A stretch of DNA of 64,000 nucleotides, taken from NCBI GenBank assembly GCA_030248195.1, contig JASAND010030883.1, positions 1 to 64,000 on the forward strand. Reading direction: 5' to 3'. This stretch comes from Trissonchulus latispiculum (Eukaryota > Nematoda > Enoplea > Enoplida > Ironidae). Under the pieces are notes generated by a model. That model searched no databases. It had not been told where the DNA came from and saw only the letters and a list, made by a program, of their open reading frames with translations. The position numbers and the translations under genes were made by a program. Shown one piece after another: positions 63,715-64,000 of the stretch. Positions within the stretch are counted from its first letter, which is position 1. Each line of letters opens with the position of its first letter.

Positions 63715-64000
63715 CTTAACAAGAAAACGCAGTAACTTCGGAGTATTCATAACAAATTTTAAAATCAGGCCCCAATAACTTTACCTTGACTTCAATAACA
63801 AAACAGGACAAACCTTTCAATGATTAACAACAAAATCCGAAATGAGAGCTAATGAGGCCTTAAACAATAGACAAAGTGATTCCCGCTCTCTTTCTCTAGA
63901 GGCCCTAAAGCTCAGACTGACTATATCGCGCGCCCAATTTAAGAAGACTGAACGATTATTCCGGCACTGAGCTGTACTAAATTGCTTAAACGTTTGTCAA
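62800..64000. other. Upstream intron of the RanGAP-like gene
   Basis: Apart from the tentative exon at 63683-63714, no LRR-coding sequence was seen; AT-rich. Confidence 0.45.
63683..63714 (-). CDS. Tentative upstream exon of the RanGAP-like gene
   Basis: 32 bases coding NVGRLSLVGQ, ending CAAG|GTAAGA in phase 1, which fits the two-base start of the next exon and gives GQGLTVANEIRG. The acceptor TTGTTAAG is weak and the upstream limit is uncertain. Confidence 0.45.

Overview
This is animal nuclear DNA. Genes are split into many small exons with GT..AG introns, microsatellites are long, and mobile elements are numerous and often nested. No bacterial, viral or organellar genes were seen. The best lineage clue is a spliced 434-residue receptor at 45.1-48.5 kb. 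It ends in the TYhhhhhQF signature (TYFFIMLQF) of the arthropod gustatory receptor / Gr-like family. Together with a type IV collagen, this suggests an invertebrate, most simply an arthropod or close relative. The species cannot be named from the window.

Layout. (1) 0-14.1 kb: a type IV collagen gene on the minus strand. I traced 19 exons with consistent reading phases, from the signal-peptide exon at 14.1 kb to 3.74 kb; the rest of the helix and the NC1 domain lie outside the window. A small secreted cysteine peptide gene (2301-2588, minus) sits downstream, apparently inside the next collagen intron. (2) 14.1-22 kb: no gene recognised; a tRNA-headed SINE-like repeat, a hAT-type element with a target duplication, a MITE and (GTGTAAAAA)-like low complexity. 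(3) 22.0-39.0 kb: a block of about 17 kb bounded by inverted repeats of about 2.3 kb. It has no recognisable protein gene but is full of perfect short hairpins. Several hairpins keep the same loop in both arms while the stem bases differ in a compensated way. Other elements are nested inside it. (4) 39.1-39.8 and 55.5-57.1 kb: two paralogous six-cysteine secreted peptides, both with an intron inside the start codon (AT|G). (5) 42.4-43.9 kb: a 5'-truncated, frameshifted LINE; a second LINE tail lies at 49.8-50.2 kb. (6) 45.1-48.5 kb: the four-exon Gr-like receptor. (7) 50.8-54.7 kb: an element with CTTGCA-rich ends. (8) 57.3-63.7 kb: a minus-strand gene for a leucine-rich-repeat protein resembling RanGAP, apparently lacking the usual catalytic residues.

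The genes do not form an operon or an obvious pathway. The collagen is a basement-membrane structural protein, the small peptides look like secreted host-defence or signalling peptides, the receptor is chemosensory-like, and the RanGAP-like protein would be intracellular. The most unusual object is the hairpin-dense 17-kb inverted-repeat element. Exon borders were read by eye from splice motifs and phase agreement; family assignments rest on recognition of motifs, not on database searches.
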